NCBI GenBank assembly: GCA_964485395.1
Contig: CAZAJF010000007.1
Location: 1-64,000 of the forward strand
Direction of reading: 5' to 3'
Length of the DNA stretch: 64,000 bases
From: JANNSO01 sp964485395
GTDB taxonomy: Bacteria; Spirochaetota; Spirochaetia; Treponematales; UBA12059
The position numbers and the translations under genes are program-made. Below the pieces are notes generated by a model. It searched no databases and was not told the origin of the DNA. It worked only from the letters and a program-made list of their open reading frames with translations. Shown here piece after piece: positions 7,861-16,643 of the stretch; the first letter of the stretch is position 1; each line of letters starts with the position of its first letter.

Positions 7861-9998
7861 AGTCCTGGCGCGACTCCCTCATTTCGGACAACACCAACCT
7901 GCTCATCGACGCATCGAGGCGCTGCCTCGGCCCTATCAAGACCCCGTTCAACAAGCATGAACTCGCCTCGGGGCTCGAGGCATACCTGCGAAAGCCGCAA
8001 ACCGCGGAAATGATAATCAACATGCTGGATTCCACGGATCTGCGAATCCTTGCGTTGATACGGCATACCGGCTTTATCTCCGCGGATACCCTGGCCTATT
8101 TCGCCGCCGAGAAGCAGGAAAAAACATCCATCGAAAACTCAAAGGCCAGGGTAAACGCTCTTCGCGAGAGGCTTATCGTATATACCCATTCCGGAGGTCC
8201 CGTTCCCAACGCCATCCTCATCAATCCCATACTGGAGGAAAAGCTGAAGGCCGAGCTTCCGCTTTCAAGGCTCGTTACGAAAATAAAACATCTCGACCCT
8301 GTGGATTCCGATTGCGATTTCTTCACCGACCTCTGCTCCTTCATGTCCGTCGCGGTGCATACCAAGCCTTTTTTCGGAAAGAGCTCGTCCTTGTCAAAAA
8401 AGGCCGCCGAGCGATTTTACGCCACGGCGCCGCACGTTGCGGGAGATTCGTCGGAATACCTGGCAACCCTCCACGGAACCTTGCTGAATTCCGGATGCCT
8501 GGCCGAGACGGAATCGGACAAGGCCCTGCCTCGCCCCCGGATATTCCTTGACATTTGCGAAGCGTTCGGGCAAAGGTCCGAACTCGCCTTCCTGGCCGCC
8601 AACGAGGCCATCCATACCGATATTTTCTCCGTGGAATTTCTTATAACTTTATTTTCAGCGGTACTGAAAGCCTTTCCCAAGGCCGTCAGATTCAGCAACG
8701 CGGACGCCGAGCGCATGATTTTCGTCATAATATATCCGCTCGTCTTTTCCTGCGCGCTCGAGAGAAAGACGAGTTTCGACTTTCTCATGTCGCCGCTCGT
8801 ACACAGCCTTCTGGAGACATTGAAAAGCGCGCGGCTTCTCGAGCCGCATGAAACGGGATTCATAGCGTCATCGAACATGGTACGCATGTCGGAAAGACAG
8901 GACTCCGTCGCTTTGGGCGAAAAACCCACAGCGGTAAATACCCCGAAAGTAATCATAGAAGATTCGCACGAAATTCGAATCCTTCCCGAGGCGAACCATG
9001 CGGAACGCGCCTGCGTAAGCATCTTGTCCCGCATGGACAAAACAGGCCTCGTCTGGAATTCAACGCTGGACAAGGAAGCCGCGCTTTCCGCATTCGCGTT
9101 CGGTTTTGCCGCCGAGGAACTGTGCTCCACGCTGGAAAGACTGTCCGGAAGAAAGCTTTCCCAAAGCACGCTTTTTTCCCTCCAGTCATGGGAAAAAGAA
9201 TACAACGCGGTCAGGCTCCGCTCCGGCGTCGTGGTCCTGCTGGACGACCATCTATCGCTCGTGCTGGAGCATAACCCCAAGGCGGAGGGATTGGTACGCG
9301 AAAAACTCGCGAACGGCGTGTTCCTCGTAGACGCGATAAATCTAGCGGACGCCGAACGCAAACTGCGGAAGCTCGGGATACACGCCGACCTTCGCGGAAC
9401 CGAACCCGAGGAAAACATGGCCGAAAACGGCCGAATCCGAAGGATAAGCCACAAGGACATTTTCCACGGAACCTCTTCCCCCATGCCAAAAACCGCGCTG
9501 AAGCCGGTGGAAAATTTCGTGCTTCAAGACGATGCGCTTGTTGACGCCGATAAAAGAGCCAGTGAAACCGTCAGCAAGCTGCTCGGCATATTGCGTTCCC
9601 TCAAGCTGGACCCTTCCTTGGAAGAAATGCTCTCGGACCGCGTAAAATCGCGGCTCATTACCTCTGAAGACCAGATGCTCAACAATGAGCTCGCCGGCGG
9701 CATTAAAGTAGGAGCCCTCGATTATCCGGGGAAAGTCCGCCTTGTCGAGCGAGCCTACAAAGAAGGAACCCCCATCGAGGTAGTCTGGCCCGGTGAACGC
9801 GGGATGCCCTCCCAGGCAAAAGGAATCGTCCGGCAAATGAACAGGAGCGAGTCCGGGCTGGAACTTGTCCTCGTAACCTCCACCGGCCCTTCCGATATGG
9901 AAAATTCCATTACCTTACCCATCCGCTCCCTGTCGGGAGTCCGCATCATTCAAAATTTCCTCTTTGGAGAAACCAATGGCACTACCCCAAAAGATTGA
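7842..9998 (+). CDS. XPB-partner protein, helicase-C3/WYL-like
   Basis: A 718-residue protein without helicase ATPase motifs. The middle (about 395-520) carries the pattern of the helicase-associated domain found next to bacterial XPB helicases: NHAERACVSILSRMDKTG, a paired helical segment, then VRLRSGVVVLLDDHLSLVLEH and KLRKLGIHADLRG. The C-terminal 100 residues, with GTPIEVVWPGERG and PIRSLSGVRIIQNFLF, resemble a WYL-type ligand or nucleic-acid-binding fold. The start overlaps the XPB gene by 19 bases and the end overlaps the NYN gene, so it is likely a subunit or regulator of the helicase. Exact family assignment is from pattern only. Confidence 0.65.
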   Translation: MGTDKLKSWRDSLISDNTNLLIDASRRCLGPIKTPFNKHELASGLEAYLRKPQTAEMIINMLDSTDLRILALIRHTGFISADTLAYFAAEKQEKTSIENSKARVNALRERLIVYTHSGGPVPNAILINPILEEKLKAELPLSRLVTKIKHLDPVDSDCDFFTDLCSFMSVAVHTKPFFGKSSSLSKKAAERFYATAPHVAGDSSEYLATLHGTLLNSGCLAETESDKALPRPRIFLDICEAFGQRSELAFLAANEAIHTDIFSVEFLITLFSAVLKAFPKAVRFSNADAERMIFVIIYPLVFSCALERKTSFDFLMSPLVHSLLETLKSARLLEPHETGFIASSNMVRMSERQDSVALGEKPTAVNTPKVIIEDSHEIRILPEANHAERACVSILSRMDKTGLVWNSTLDKEAALSAFAFGFAAEELCSTLERLSGRKLSQSTLFSLQSWEKEYNAVRLRSGVVVLLDDHLSLVLEHNPKAEGLVREKLANGVFLVDAINLADAERKLRKLGIHADLRGTEPEENMAENGRIRRISHKDIFHGTSSPMPKTALKPVENFVLQDDALVDADKRASETVSKLLGILRSLKLDPSLEEMLSDRVKSRLITSEDQMLNNELAGGIKVGALDYPGKVRLVERAYKEGTPIEVVWPGERGMPSQAKGIVRQMNRSESGLELVLVTSTGPSDMENSITLPIRSLSGVRIIQNFLFGETNGTTPKD

Positions 9999-10746
9999 CG
10001 GAAGCCGTCAGCTGAAATTGGCCGTACTTATCGACGCTGACAATACGCAAGCCCCGATAACCGAAGGCCTTCTGGCCGAGGTCGCAAAATACGGCATCGC
10101 AAGCGTAAAGCGCGCCTATGGCGATTGGACCACCACAAACCTGAAACACTGGAAGGAACGCCTCCTGGCGTACGCCATCCAACCCATACAGCAGTTCGCG
10201 TATACGAGCGGCAAGAACGCCACGGACAGCGCCATGATCATCGATGCCATGGATCTCCTGTATACGGAAAAACTCGATGGATTCTGCATCGTCTCAAGCG
10301 ATTCCGATTTTACCAGACTGGCGGCGAGGCTTCGGGAAGCCGGAAAATTCGTACTGGGCTTCGGAGAGAGAAAAACGCCAAGGCCGTTCGTGGCCGCATG
10401 CGACAAGTTTATTTTCTCCGAGATCCTGCGCGAGCCGGAAGAAGAAGCGGCCACCGTGAAAGGCGAGCCAAAACGCAAGACCCAGGCGCCGGACATGAAG
10501 ATAGACCGGCAAGTGCGCGCGCTGCTCGTGGCCGCGGTGGAAGACTCGGCCGACGATTCGGGCTGGGCTTACCTTGGCCCCGTCGGGCAGTATATCGCCA
10601 ACAGGCAGCCGGAGTTCGATCCTCGAAACTACGGCTACCGGAAGCTGGGCGAGCTTATCAAGGCAAGCGGCTGGTTCGACATCGAGGAGCGCACCAGCGC
10701 GGTGGATCCGGCCGGCAAGCTCATCTATATACGAAAGAAAAAATAA
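9976..10746 (+). CDS. NYN-domain nuclease-like protein with LOTUS domain
   Basis: Predicted RNA-processing protein. Residues 13-150 form a NYN (PIN-like) domain: LAVLIDADN with acidic residues Asp20 and Asp22, KNATDSAMIIDAMDLL, and IVSSDSDFTRLA, which supply the expected metal-binding carboxylates. Residues about 180-255 form an OST-HTH/LOTUS-like winged domain (GWAYLGPVGQYIANRQPEF.. then YRKLGELIKAS). This arrangement is known in bacterial NYN proteins that bind RNA. The ATG at 9976 is preferred because GGAG lies six bases upstream; a TTG at 9964 is also in frame. The gene overlaps the preceding one by 23 bases, tying an RNA-binding protein to the XPB pair. Confidence 0.85.
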   Translation: MALPQKIDGSRQLKLAVLIDADNTQAPITEGLLAEVAKYGIASVKRAYGDWTTTNLKHWKERLLAYAIQPIQQFAYTSGKNATDSAMIIDAMDLLYTEKLDGFCIVSSDSDFTRLAARLREAGKFVLGFGERKTPRPFVAACDKFIFSEILREPEEEAATVKGEPKRKTQAPDMKIDRQVRALLVAAVEDSADDSGWAYLGPVGQYIANRQPEFDPRNYGYRKLGELIKASGWFDIEERTSAVDPAGKLIYIRKKK

Positions 10747-10758
10747 CCCCCGGAAACC

Positions 10759-11961
10759 TCAGCCGAACGCCCGGGCAAAGAGCGCGGCGGCGGCGAGGTT
10801 TACGGCGATTACGCGCTCGAACAGGCTTTCATCGACGTCGAACCTGGAGTTATGGTTTGGGTAGATGAAGCCCTTCGCGGGCGACTGCGTATTCAAAAAC
10901 CAGAAACATCCGGGGACCTTTTCCAGGTAATAGGAGAAATCCTCTCCGCCCATGCTCGGAACGCCCATCTGGACTACGGCATCCGCGCCGATCACGCCGG
11001 CGGCACCCTGCATGGCAAGGCGCGTGGCTTCCGGGTCGTTGCGCACCGGAGGATAGCAATCCAGCCATTCGAACACGCCCTCCACGCCACCGGCGGCGGC
11101 GGATCCCCTGCACGCTTCTTCCAGGCACTGACGCACAAACGTCCGGTCCGCGGGTGCCAGCGTCCGAACCGTGCCCTTGAACTCGGCTTTATCGGGAATA
11201 ATATTAAATGCCGTGCCCGCATTGACCTGGCACATGCTGATTACAAGCGGCCTGCGCTGGTCTACCCGGCGTCCGCGTATTACCTGGGTGGCCAATATGA
11301 ACTGGGCAAGCGCGGGAATGGGATCTTTCGTCTGGTGCGGAGCGCTGCCGTGTCCGCCGGCGCCCAAGAAACTTCCCTCAAAGCGGTCGCTGGCCGCCAT
11401 CATCGGACCCGGCAGAAAACCCGCCTGCCCGGGAGCCAATTCTTCGGAAAGATCGCCCACATGCGTACCGACGATAGCCACGACTCCATCCAGGCAGCCG
11501 GCCTCGATCATGTGCCGAGCGCCGAAAGCGCCTTCCTCCCCCGGCTGAAAAATAAGCCGCACCCGGTAATCGACGGGCGGATTCTTGATCAGGGCTTCCG
11601 CCGTGGCCAGGAGGATGCCCGCATGGGCATCGTGGCCGCACGCATGCATGCAGCCGGGAATCGCGCTTGCATAATCGACACCCGTTTCTTCCTGCATGGG
11701 CAGGGCGTCCATGTCTCCGCGAACGGCGACAAGCGGCCCTGCATTTCCGATATCCGCGATGAGACCGAACGAACAGGCTTTAGGCGACAGGCCTGCAGCG
11801 CTCAACGCCTTCTTTATATAATCCACCGTCCTGGGCAGCTCGAGGCCTACCTCCGGAATCGCGTGAAGCGCCCGCCGATGGCGTATCGCGCTGTCTACGG
11901 CCGAGGCCGCCATGCGGCGTATCGAGGAAACGTCCTCCGGCGATAACGATGGATTCTTCAA
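10759..11961 (-). CDS. M20-family N-acyl amino acid amidohydrolase
   Basis: Zinc-dependent amidohydrolase of the hippurate hydrolase / N-acyl-L-amino-acid amidohydrolase group, cleaving acyl or aminoacyl amides in the cytoplasm. The 400-residue protein has HRRALHAIPEVGLEL at the start, RGDMDALPMQEETG, the metal-binding HACGHDAHAGILL and FQPGEEG, the dimerisation-domain GGHGSAPHQTKDP, and MGGEDFSYYL near the end. Translation starts at a TTG (11961), supported by GGAGG seven bases upstream. The start overlaps the stop of the DUF2007-like gene. It is last in a six-gene minus-strand operon and converges with the NYN gene, leaving 12 bases between them. Confidence 0.9.
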   Translation of the reverse strand: MKNPSLSPEDVSSIRRMAASAVDSAIRHRRALHAIPEVGLELPRTVDYIKKALSAAGLSPKACSFGLIADIGNAGPLVAVRGDMDALPMQEETGVDYASAIPGCMHACGHDAHAGILLATAEALIKNPPVDYRVRLIFQPGEEGAFGARHMIEAGCLDGVVAIVGTHVGDLSEELAPGQAGFLPGPMMAASDRFEGSFLGAGGHGSAPHQTKDPIPALAQFILATQVIRGRRVDQRRPLVISMCQVNAGTAFNIIPDKAEFKGTVRTLAPADRTFVRQCLEEACRGSAAAGGVEGVFEWLDCYPPVRNDPEATRLAMQGAAGVIGADAVVQMGVPSMGGEDFSYYLEKVPGCFWFLNTQSPAKGFIYPNHNSRFDVDESLFERVIAVNLAAAALFARAFG

Positions 11962-12182
11962 TTGCTTCCTCCGTGAGAATTATATTCCGAGAGTAGGGCC
12001 AGGGCATCGACTTCATCGTCGTCACCGACGATAAGGGAAAAACCCGTGACACCGGTACTGAATACGGGATTAACGTCGAGCTTTCCGCCGGAAAGAACCT
12101 CGCAATAGATGGAGGCTGAATCGAATAAGGATTTCATGACGAGCAGGTCCGTCTGGTACACGCAGGAAAACACGGTTTTCAT
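11958..12182 (-). CDS. DUF2007-like small protein
   Basis: A 74-residue protein resembling the DUF2007 'putative signal-transducing protein' family, a ferredoxin-like fold. The pattern VYQTDLLVMKSLFDSASIYC resembles the family's opening strand and helix, followed by acidic VGDDDEVDALALLSEY. No catalytic residue is evident. The ATG overlaps the stop of the preceding gene, and its own stop overlaps the TTG start of the amidohydrolase, so the three are translationally coupled. Confidence 0.7.
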   Translation of the reverse strand: MKTVFSCVYQTDLLVMKSLFDSASIYCEVLSGGKLDVNPVFSTGVTGFSLIVGDDDEVDALALLSEYNSHGGSN

Positions 12183-12565
12183 AATATCTTGCCGAGCATG
12201 TTGTTGTCGAAAGAATGGATTTTTTCAAGGACGAAATCCCGGATGGGCTGCTCGACGCCGGCGATAACCCGCTGGAGCCTGGCCTCTATGCTGACCGAGT
12301 CGAAAAGTCCGTCCGGCACGAGGATAGGCGACATTTTAGCCCCCATGTCGCCGGGTTCGCCGTCGTCTATCTTGTTATGCAAATAGCCTTCCTTTGCCAA
12401 CCAGGTAAGCGAATACGGATTCTCGACTTTGTCGTAGACCAACTGGAATCCGATTATCGGGCTGTCGCGCCTTTCATACCAAATATACAAATCAAAAAAA
12501 TCATCGTAAAACAGGCGGCGAAAGCCTTCGTCATGCTGTCTCAAGGGAGAATATTCTTTTAACAC
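12179..12565 (-). CDS. Conserved protein of unknown function
   Basis: A 128-residue soluble protein that I do not recognise. The start is a GTG at 12565 with GGAGG four bases upstream; the longer open frame runs back into the preceding gene without a better start. The N-terminal half is aromatic-rich (RRLFYDDFFDLYIWYERR, then IIGFQLVYDK), and the C-terminal half is helical with ARLQRVIAGVEQPIRDFVLEKI. It has no signal peptide, membrane segment or cysteine motif. The four-base overlap with the DUF2007-like gene suggests that the two products act together or need matched amounts. Confidence 0.75.
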   Translation of the reverse strand: MLKEYSPLRQHDEGFRRLFYDDFFDLYIWYERRDSPIIGFQLVYDKVENPYSLTWLAKEGYLHNKIDDGEPGDMGAKMSPILVPDGLFDSVSIEARLQRVIAGVEQPIRDFVLEKIHSFDNNMLGKIL

Positions 12566-12578
12566 GCTGCCTCCATCG

Positions 12579-13628
12579 CTACCATGCGGGCTTCCGCCTG
12601 TTACCGGAGGAAATTTTCCTGCCGTCATCGTGACGGTAGGGGTTTTTCGTATTCTTGCACCATGCCTTGTAGGCGGCGCAGGCGGCGTAATAGCCGTCCG
12701 GTCCTTTGAATGTAGACAATTCGTCGCATCGATACAATTCAAGTAAAACAGGAAAAAGCGGATTCCGCAACTGATCTTCAACCCTAAAAGACGGAATTTC
12801 AGGCAAGGCCGCGGGCATCATGTGATATCTGACCAGAAACATGACTTCATGCGCGAGCGCCGACGGATAGCCTAAACGTGAAAGAAAATTCCTGGCTACC
12901 CGTTCCCCGATATCGGCATGCCCGTCAAAACGGCGCCCCTCGTTGGATACGGCTTCGGGCTTCCCCGTATCGTGGAGAAGCAGCGCCAGCGACAAAGGCA
13001 GGTCCGGCGACTTGCGGTAGGAAAACGTTTCCATGGTATGCCGCCAGACATCCCCTTCGGGATGGAAATCCTTGGCGTGCTCCACCTCGGCCAGGCACGC
13101 GATTTCCGGCCAATAACGCGCCAGAAAGCCGCTTTTCATGAGCAACTCGAAACCGCGCTCGGGATGCAGGGAAGTGAGGATCAGATCGAGCAGGTCCCGC
13201 TGGTATTGTGCGGACAAGTCCTGGGGAACGCGAATAGGGAGAACCAGGTCTATGGAATAGTGATACCTCGAGACCAATATCACCGATTCAAAAAGCGCCA
13301 ATTCGGGGGAAGAAGACTCCAGGTTGGCGTTTGCCGACCGAAGTACCGGATAGACTCCGTCCCGGGCAAAAAAAGTCTTGGAAAGAGGATCGTGTCGCAG
13401 TCGCAACTGGCGATAGGAGGGAGTTTTATCGCCTTCCGAGCAGACGTAGCAATAACGCAGGTTTTCCGCAGGGGCATTGCGGGTAGCATCGGCATAGGGC
13501 AAACCGGGGAATTCGAGGTCCGGCCATTGCTTTGCCAAAGCGATAAGATCGCCCTCGAAATAGACAAATCGCAGCGGAGCTTGAGTTAAACCGAAAAAAG
13601 CGTCCAACGCTGTAAATGAGACTTGCAT
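12579..13628 (-). CDS. HD-domain protein related to tRNA nucleotidyltransferase C-terminus
   Basis: The 349-residue protein has a metal-dependent HD phosphohydrolase signature: GDVWRHTMETF, LALLLHDTGKPE and then FDGHADIGERVARNFLSRL. The last block is characteristic of the HD region that follows the head domain in CCA-adding enzymes. The N-terminal 200 residues have no recognisable GS..DxD nucleotidyltransferase motif, so CCA addition is unlikely from this protein alone. It could be a degenerate or specialised relative acting on nucleotide or RNA ends. The start at 13628 (MQVSF) follows AAAGG. It lies between a TPR lipoprotein and the unknown 128-residue protein in the same operon. Confidence 0.7.
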   Translation of the reverse strand: MQVSFTALDAFFGLTQAPLRFVYFEGDLIALAKQWPDLEFPGLPYADATRNAPAENLRYCYVCSEGDKTPSYRQLRLRHDPLSKTFFARDGVYPVLRSANANLESSSPELALFESVILVSRYHYSIDLVLPIRVPQDLSAQYQRDLLDLILTSLHPERGFELLMKSGFLARYWPEIACLAEVEHAKDFHPEGDVWRHTMETFSYRKSPDLPLSLALLLHDTGKPEAVSNEGRRFDGHADIGERVARNFLSRLGYPSALAHEVMFLVRYHMMPAALPEIPSFRVEDQLRNPLFPVLLELYRCDELSTFKGPDGYYAACAAYKAWCKNTKNPYRHDDGRKISSGNRRKPAW

Positions 13629-13665
13629 GAACTGCCTTTCACGGTCGTCTCTATGGAGAGAACGA

Positions 13666-14070
13666 TTACTTTCCTGTTTTTTCCGCCATGGTCGCCAGAA
13701 CCTTACGGGAAAGAGTAAGCAGATGTTGCGGCATCTTTGGGCCATTCTCACCGGAATAATCCGCGATCAGAGCCTCGAATTGAGCTCTCGCCTCGGCGTA
13801 CTTTCCGGATTTGTATGCAAGAAATGCGAGCTCATATCGGCAAGAGGTTACCGTGTTCAAATCATCGGCGAACTTGAGCTTCGTTGCCTCATACCAGGCG
13901 GCTGCGCCGGCCCAGTCGCGCGCCTCGCTGCGATCCTGTGCGCGCTGCATCATCTGAAGCACGGTAAAGCCCTCAGTGTCAGCCGGCGGCGGAGCGCTTT
14001 TGCAGGCGATCGACAGGGTCGCGAGAGTCAAGAGAAGTATCATTGAACAAAAAAACCTTGCTGGCCTCAT
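13666..14070 (-). CDS. TPR-like lipoprotein
   Basis: A 134-residue predicted lipoprotein. A basic start (MRPARF) and a hydrophobic core end in LSIAC, with Cys23 as the lipid anchor. The mature part has two tetratricopeptide-like helical pairs: ARDWAGAAAWYEATKLKF and YKSGKYAEARAQFEALIADY. It is probably anchored in a membrane and mediates protein contacts. Its ATG shares a base with the stop codon of the cysteine-rich protein gene before it (TAATG). Confidence 0.8.
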   Translation of the reverse strand: MRPARFFCSMILLLTLATLSIACKSAPPPADTEGFTVLQMMQRAQDRSEARDWAGAAAWYEATKLKFADDLNTVTSCRYELAFLAYKSGKYAEARAQFEALIADYSGENGPKMPQHLLTLSRKVLATMAEKTGK

Positions 14071-14402
14071 TAAAATTCTCCCGTTGGAACATTGTATACT
14101 TCATCGACGGCAGGGAGGCTGTTCCTGAGATCCCGAAGGAATTCCTGACCTTCCCCCATATCTTCGTAACACTCGCAGCGCTCGATGCTCCGCCTGGCGA
14201 CGGTAAAGTATTTATAGATTTTTTCTTCGCCGGATTTTTTCAGCCATTTGCCCTGGGTACAGCGTACGCGAAGATAATAGCGCCCTTGGCCGGCGGGGGC
14301 GGGAACCAATTTACAATGAATGCAGTTAGCGCAGAAAATAGCATTTGATGTTTCAATATCAGTCTCGGTATCGAAGTTAATCTTTTCCGAAGTTTCTGCC
14401 AT
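14070..14402 (-). CDS. Small cysteine-rich protein
   Basis: A 110-residue soluble protein of unknown function and first gene of the operon. It carries a probable metal-binding set: CANCIHC near residue 25, then a CTQG cysteine and a later CEC, six cysteines in all. The spacing looks like a zinc ribbon or treble-clef pair rather than a ferredoxin. The N-terminus is acidic (SEKINFDTETDIETSN) and the middle basic and aromatic. The start at 14402 follows AAAGG and lies 15 bases after the predicted transcription start. Confidence 0.75.
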   Translation of the reverse strand: MAETSEKINFDTETDIETSNAIFCANCIHCKLVPAPAGQGRYYLRVRCTQGKWLKKSGEEKIYKYFTVARRSIERCECYEDMGEGQEFLRDLRNSLPAVDEVYNVPTGEF

Positions 14403-14423
14403 AAACCCGCCTTTCAAACTTGT

Positions 14424-14452
14424 ATAGTACAGAACGAACGAAAAGCGGTCAA
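14424..14452 (-). promoter_or_regulatory. Promoter for the six-gene minus-strand operon
   Basis: On the minus strand TTGACC (14452-14447) and TACTAT (14429-14424) are exactly 17 bases apart, a good sigma-70 promoter. The expected start is near 14417, giving a 15-base leader to the ATG at 14402. Confidence 0.6.
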
Positions 14453-14507
14453 GGTTACAAACGCAGGTTCGTTGCCATTCATGGCGCAATCCATTATTAT
14501 TGTTGGT

Positions 14508-15860
14508 ATGTGGAAGAAATCCCAGCTTGTCAGTCATAGCAAATTGAATACGCACCATGCGAAGACTCGATTTTTGGATCAGACCGGCCATTGGTATATT
14601 CTGGACAACGCGGCGGTAATCATGCCGGCAGTAAGCAATCGCGAAGACACGTTCCTGTTCCGGCTCTCCGCCACCTTGGACCATCCCATAGACTACCATA
14701 TCATGGCCGACGCCCTGGCCGCGGTTTCGCGCCGCTTCCCCTATTTCATGGTAGAGTTGAAGCGCGGATTTTTCTGGTACTACTTTCAGCCTTTGCATGA
14801 AATTCCTCGATTAGAGCCGGATCCTGCCTGGCCATGCATGGATTTCAGCGTGCACAGGAAAAAGCAATTCCCGTTCCGGATTCGCCTCAAGGGAGAGCGC
14901 ATCGCCTGTGAATTCAGCCATGCCCTTACGGATGCCACCGGCGCGATGACGTTTCTGAAGAGCATCCTGACGGAATATTTCAAGCACAAAGGCATAGAAT
15001 GCAGCGGCGCTCCGGATATTTTTATGCCTGACAGCCCCGTGCACCCCGAAGAATCCGAAGATGCCTATCAACGTTATTATAAAAAGGGCACCCCCACCCC
15101 GGCGCCTCTTCCCCGCGCCTACCATCTGGATTCTCCACGCCTTAAAAACAGGATGTACCGCATTACCGCGGCGGCCATTCCCCTGGCAGGCTTGCTCAAG
15201 GCTGCCAAAGACAGGAACGCGAGCATGACGGAGCTCCTCGTGGCGTGTTTGCTCGAGGCATATCTCGGCTTCTGGAGCGATTCCAGCCACAAGTCGCGCA
15301 AGCGCGCCGGAAAGAATATCGCCATAGAAGTACCGGTAAACATGCGAAAGTTCTACAAAACCCTCAGCTTGCGTAATTTCAGCCTCTACGTTATGGTATG
15401 CCTCGACGCGCGCCTGGGCTCCTGGACTTTCGACGAGCTGGTAACCTATGTGCGCAACGTCATGCGGGTTGAAAACGACGAGCGGATCATCGCGAGGCAG
15501 ATCAGCCGCAATGCCGGCGGGACGAGGATAATCGCGGTGCGCCTCGTACCCCTGTTCATCAAGGATTTTTTTGCGAAACTGTTTTTCAGGACGCTGGGGC
15601 AGTCGATCATAACGAGTTTCATATCGAATCTCGGAGCCGTCAGCCTGCCTCCGGAAATTGCCGGAAGAGTACGGCGATTCGATTTCATTCCCGCGCCGAG
15701 CAACGATACGCGCACGAACGCGTCCGTGCTTTCGTGGCAGGATACGGTCTACCTTAATTTTGGAAGCAGGGTAAGAACCAGGGAAATCGAGCGACGCGTC
15801 TTTTCGCGGATCGCTTCATTGGGGGTTCCCGTGAAACTGGACCCGGTACAGGAGGATTAA
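14508..15860 (+). CDS. Condensation-fold acyltransferase (alcohol acetyltransferase-like)
   Basis: A 450-residue protein of the CoA-dependent acyltransferase / condensation-domain superfamily. The key sign is an HxxxD motif in FSHALTDATGAMTFLK, where His and Asp match the catalytic HHxxxDG site of this fold. A late segment with FGSRVRTREIERRVF resembles the second half of the fold. Relatives are alcohol O-acetyltransferases and lipid or polyketide acyltransferases; the substrate here is unknown. The start is uncertain: 14508 and 14472 are possible and neither has a clear ribosome binding site, while conservation appears to begin at WYILDNAAV (about 14589). The next gene, three bases downstream, is a partner often found with this family. 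Confidence 0.75.
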   Translation: MWKKSQLVSHSKLNTHHAKTRFLDQTGHWYILDNAAVIMPAVSNREDTFLFRLSATLDHPIDYHIMADALAAVSRRFPYFMVELKRGFFWYYFQPLHEIPRLEPDPAWPCMDFSVHRKKQFPFRIRLKGERIACEFSHALTDATGAMTFLKSILTEYFKHKGIECSGAPDIFMPDSPVHPEESEDAYQRYYKKGTPTPAPLPRAYHLDSPRLKNRMYRITAAAIPLAGLLKAAKDRNASMTELLVACLLEAYLGFWSDSSHKSRKRAGKNIAIEVPVNMRKFYKTLSLRNFSLYVMVCLDARLGSWTFDELVTYVRNVMRVENDERIIARQISRNAGGTRIIAVRLVPLFIKDFFAKLFFRTLGQSIITSFISNLGAVSLPPEIAGRVRRFDFIPAPSNDTRTNASVLSWQDTVYLNFGSRVRTREIERRVFSRIASLGVPVKLDPVQED

Positions 15861-15862
15861 CC

Positions 15863-16558
15863 ATGGCACTATGCCCAAAATGCGGCGTGGAAATCGGTAA
15901 TGAGAAAGTCTGCCCGCTGTGCGGAATCGATATGACCTCGACGAGCGAAGATTCCGCCGAAGTTTCCTCGCCTCCGGTGAATGCGCAGGCGGCACAAGTG
16001 ATCGCCAAGAATATCCTGGCGCTCGAGGTTATTTCCGTTTCCATGGGAATGGCGGCCTTGTCGCTGATCATCGTGGATATAATCGTAAACAAGCACATAA
16101 CCTGGTCGGTTTATCCGCTGTCCTCGCTGGCCTTCGCCTGGCTGATGGTCTGCCTCCCGCTTATTTTCCGGAACAAGCCGCTGATCCTGATTCCGCTGGT
16201 GGCTCTTGCACCCTTCGGATTCCTGTTTGCGCTCGACTTTTTCTACGGAAAAATGAGCTGGTTCATGTCGTTGGGCATGCCGATCACGGCCGCCGTGGAA
16301 ATTGCCGCCGGCAGCGCCGCAGCAGCCTCGGTTTTTTCAAAGCGCAGAGGCTTGAACGTCGTGGCATACGGCCTTCTCGCGGCCACCGCGGTGTCCATGG
16401 TAACCGAGGCCAGCATCGATCTGTTCAGGAACGGCCGAATATTCCTGGAATGGTCCTCGATCGTGGGCTTCGCCCTGATCCCGGTGTCCGGCTTCCTTAT
16501 TTATTTTCATCACCGTATCGCCAAAACCACGACCCTGAAAAAAATGTTCCACCTCTAG
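15863..16558 (+). CDS. Zinc-ribbon membrane protein (DUF6320-like)
   Basis: A 231-residue protein with an N-terminal zinc ribbon, CPKCGVEIGNEKVCPLCG (residues 4-21), followed by a short acidic linker and about six hydrophobic segments, ending in a membrane-interfacial FHHRIAKTTTLKK. This matches the DUF6320-type proteins encoded beside alcohol-acetyltransferase-like enzymes, which suggests joint action on a lipid or other membrane substrate. It starts with a strong GGAGG three bases after the acyltransferase stop. A terminator follows. Confidence 0.8.
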   Translation: MALCPKCGVEIGNEKVCPLCGIDMTSTSEDSAEVSSPPVNAQAAQVIAKNILALEVISVSMGMAALSLIIVDIIVNKHITWSVYPLSSLAFAWLMVCLPLIFRNKPLILIPLVALAPFGFLFALDFFYGKMSWFMSLGMPITAAVEIAAGSAAAASVFSKRRGLNVVAYGLLAATAVSMVTEASIDLFRNGRIFLEWSSIVGFALIPVSGFLIYFHHRIAKTTTLKKMFHL

Positions 16559-16569
16559 GGGTATCTATA

Positions 16570-16606
16570 AAAAACCCCGGGGACTTCAAAGCCTTCCGGG
16601 GTTTTT
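16570..16606. terminator. Bidirectional rho-independent terminator
   Basis: AAAAACCCCGG (16570-16580) pairs with CCGGGGTTTTT (16596-16606), giving an 11-base stem with A and T tracts on the two sides. It separates the convergent zinc-ribbon and M16 peptidase genes and can work in both directions. Confidence 0.88.
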
Positions 16607-16643
16607 CCAATATGTCATTTTCCGGCCTTAGGCGCGTCGCTTA

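Noticed and set aside
10852..11946. Long open frame antisense to the M20 amidohydrolase
   Set aside because: It has no motif or ribosome binding site and is explained by high GC at third codon positions on the other strand. The same holds for long frames antisense to recR/clpP (2387-3613), M16 (17958-19022), dus (20554-21693) and oppA (26315-27280).
12579..13628. Full CCA-adding enzyme
   Set aside because: The HD half matches, but the nucleotidyltransferase head motif is missing, so only an HD-domain relative is claimed.
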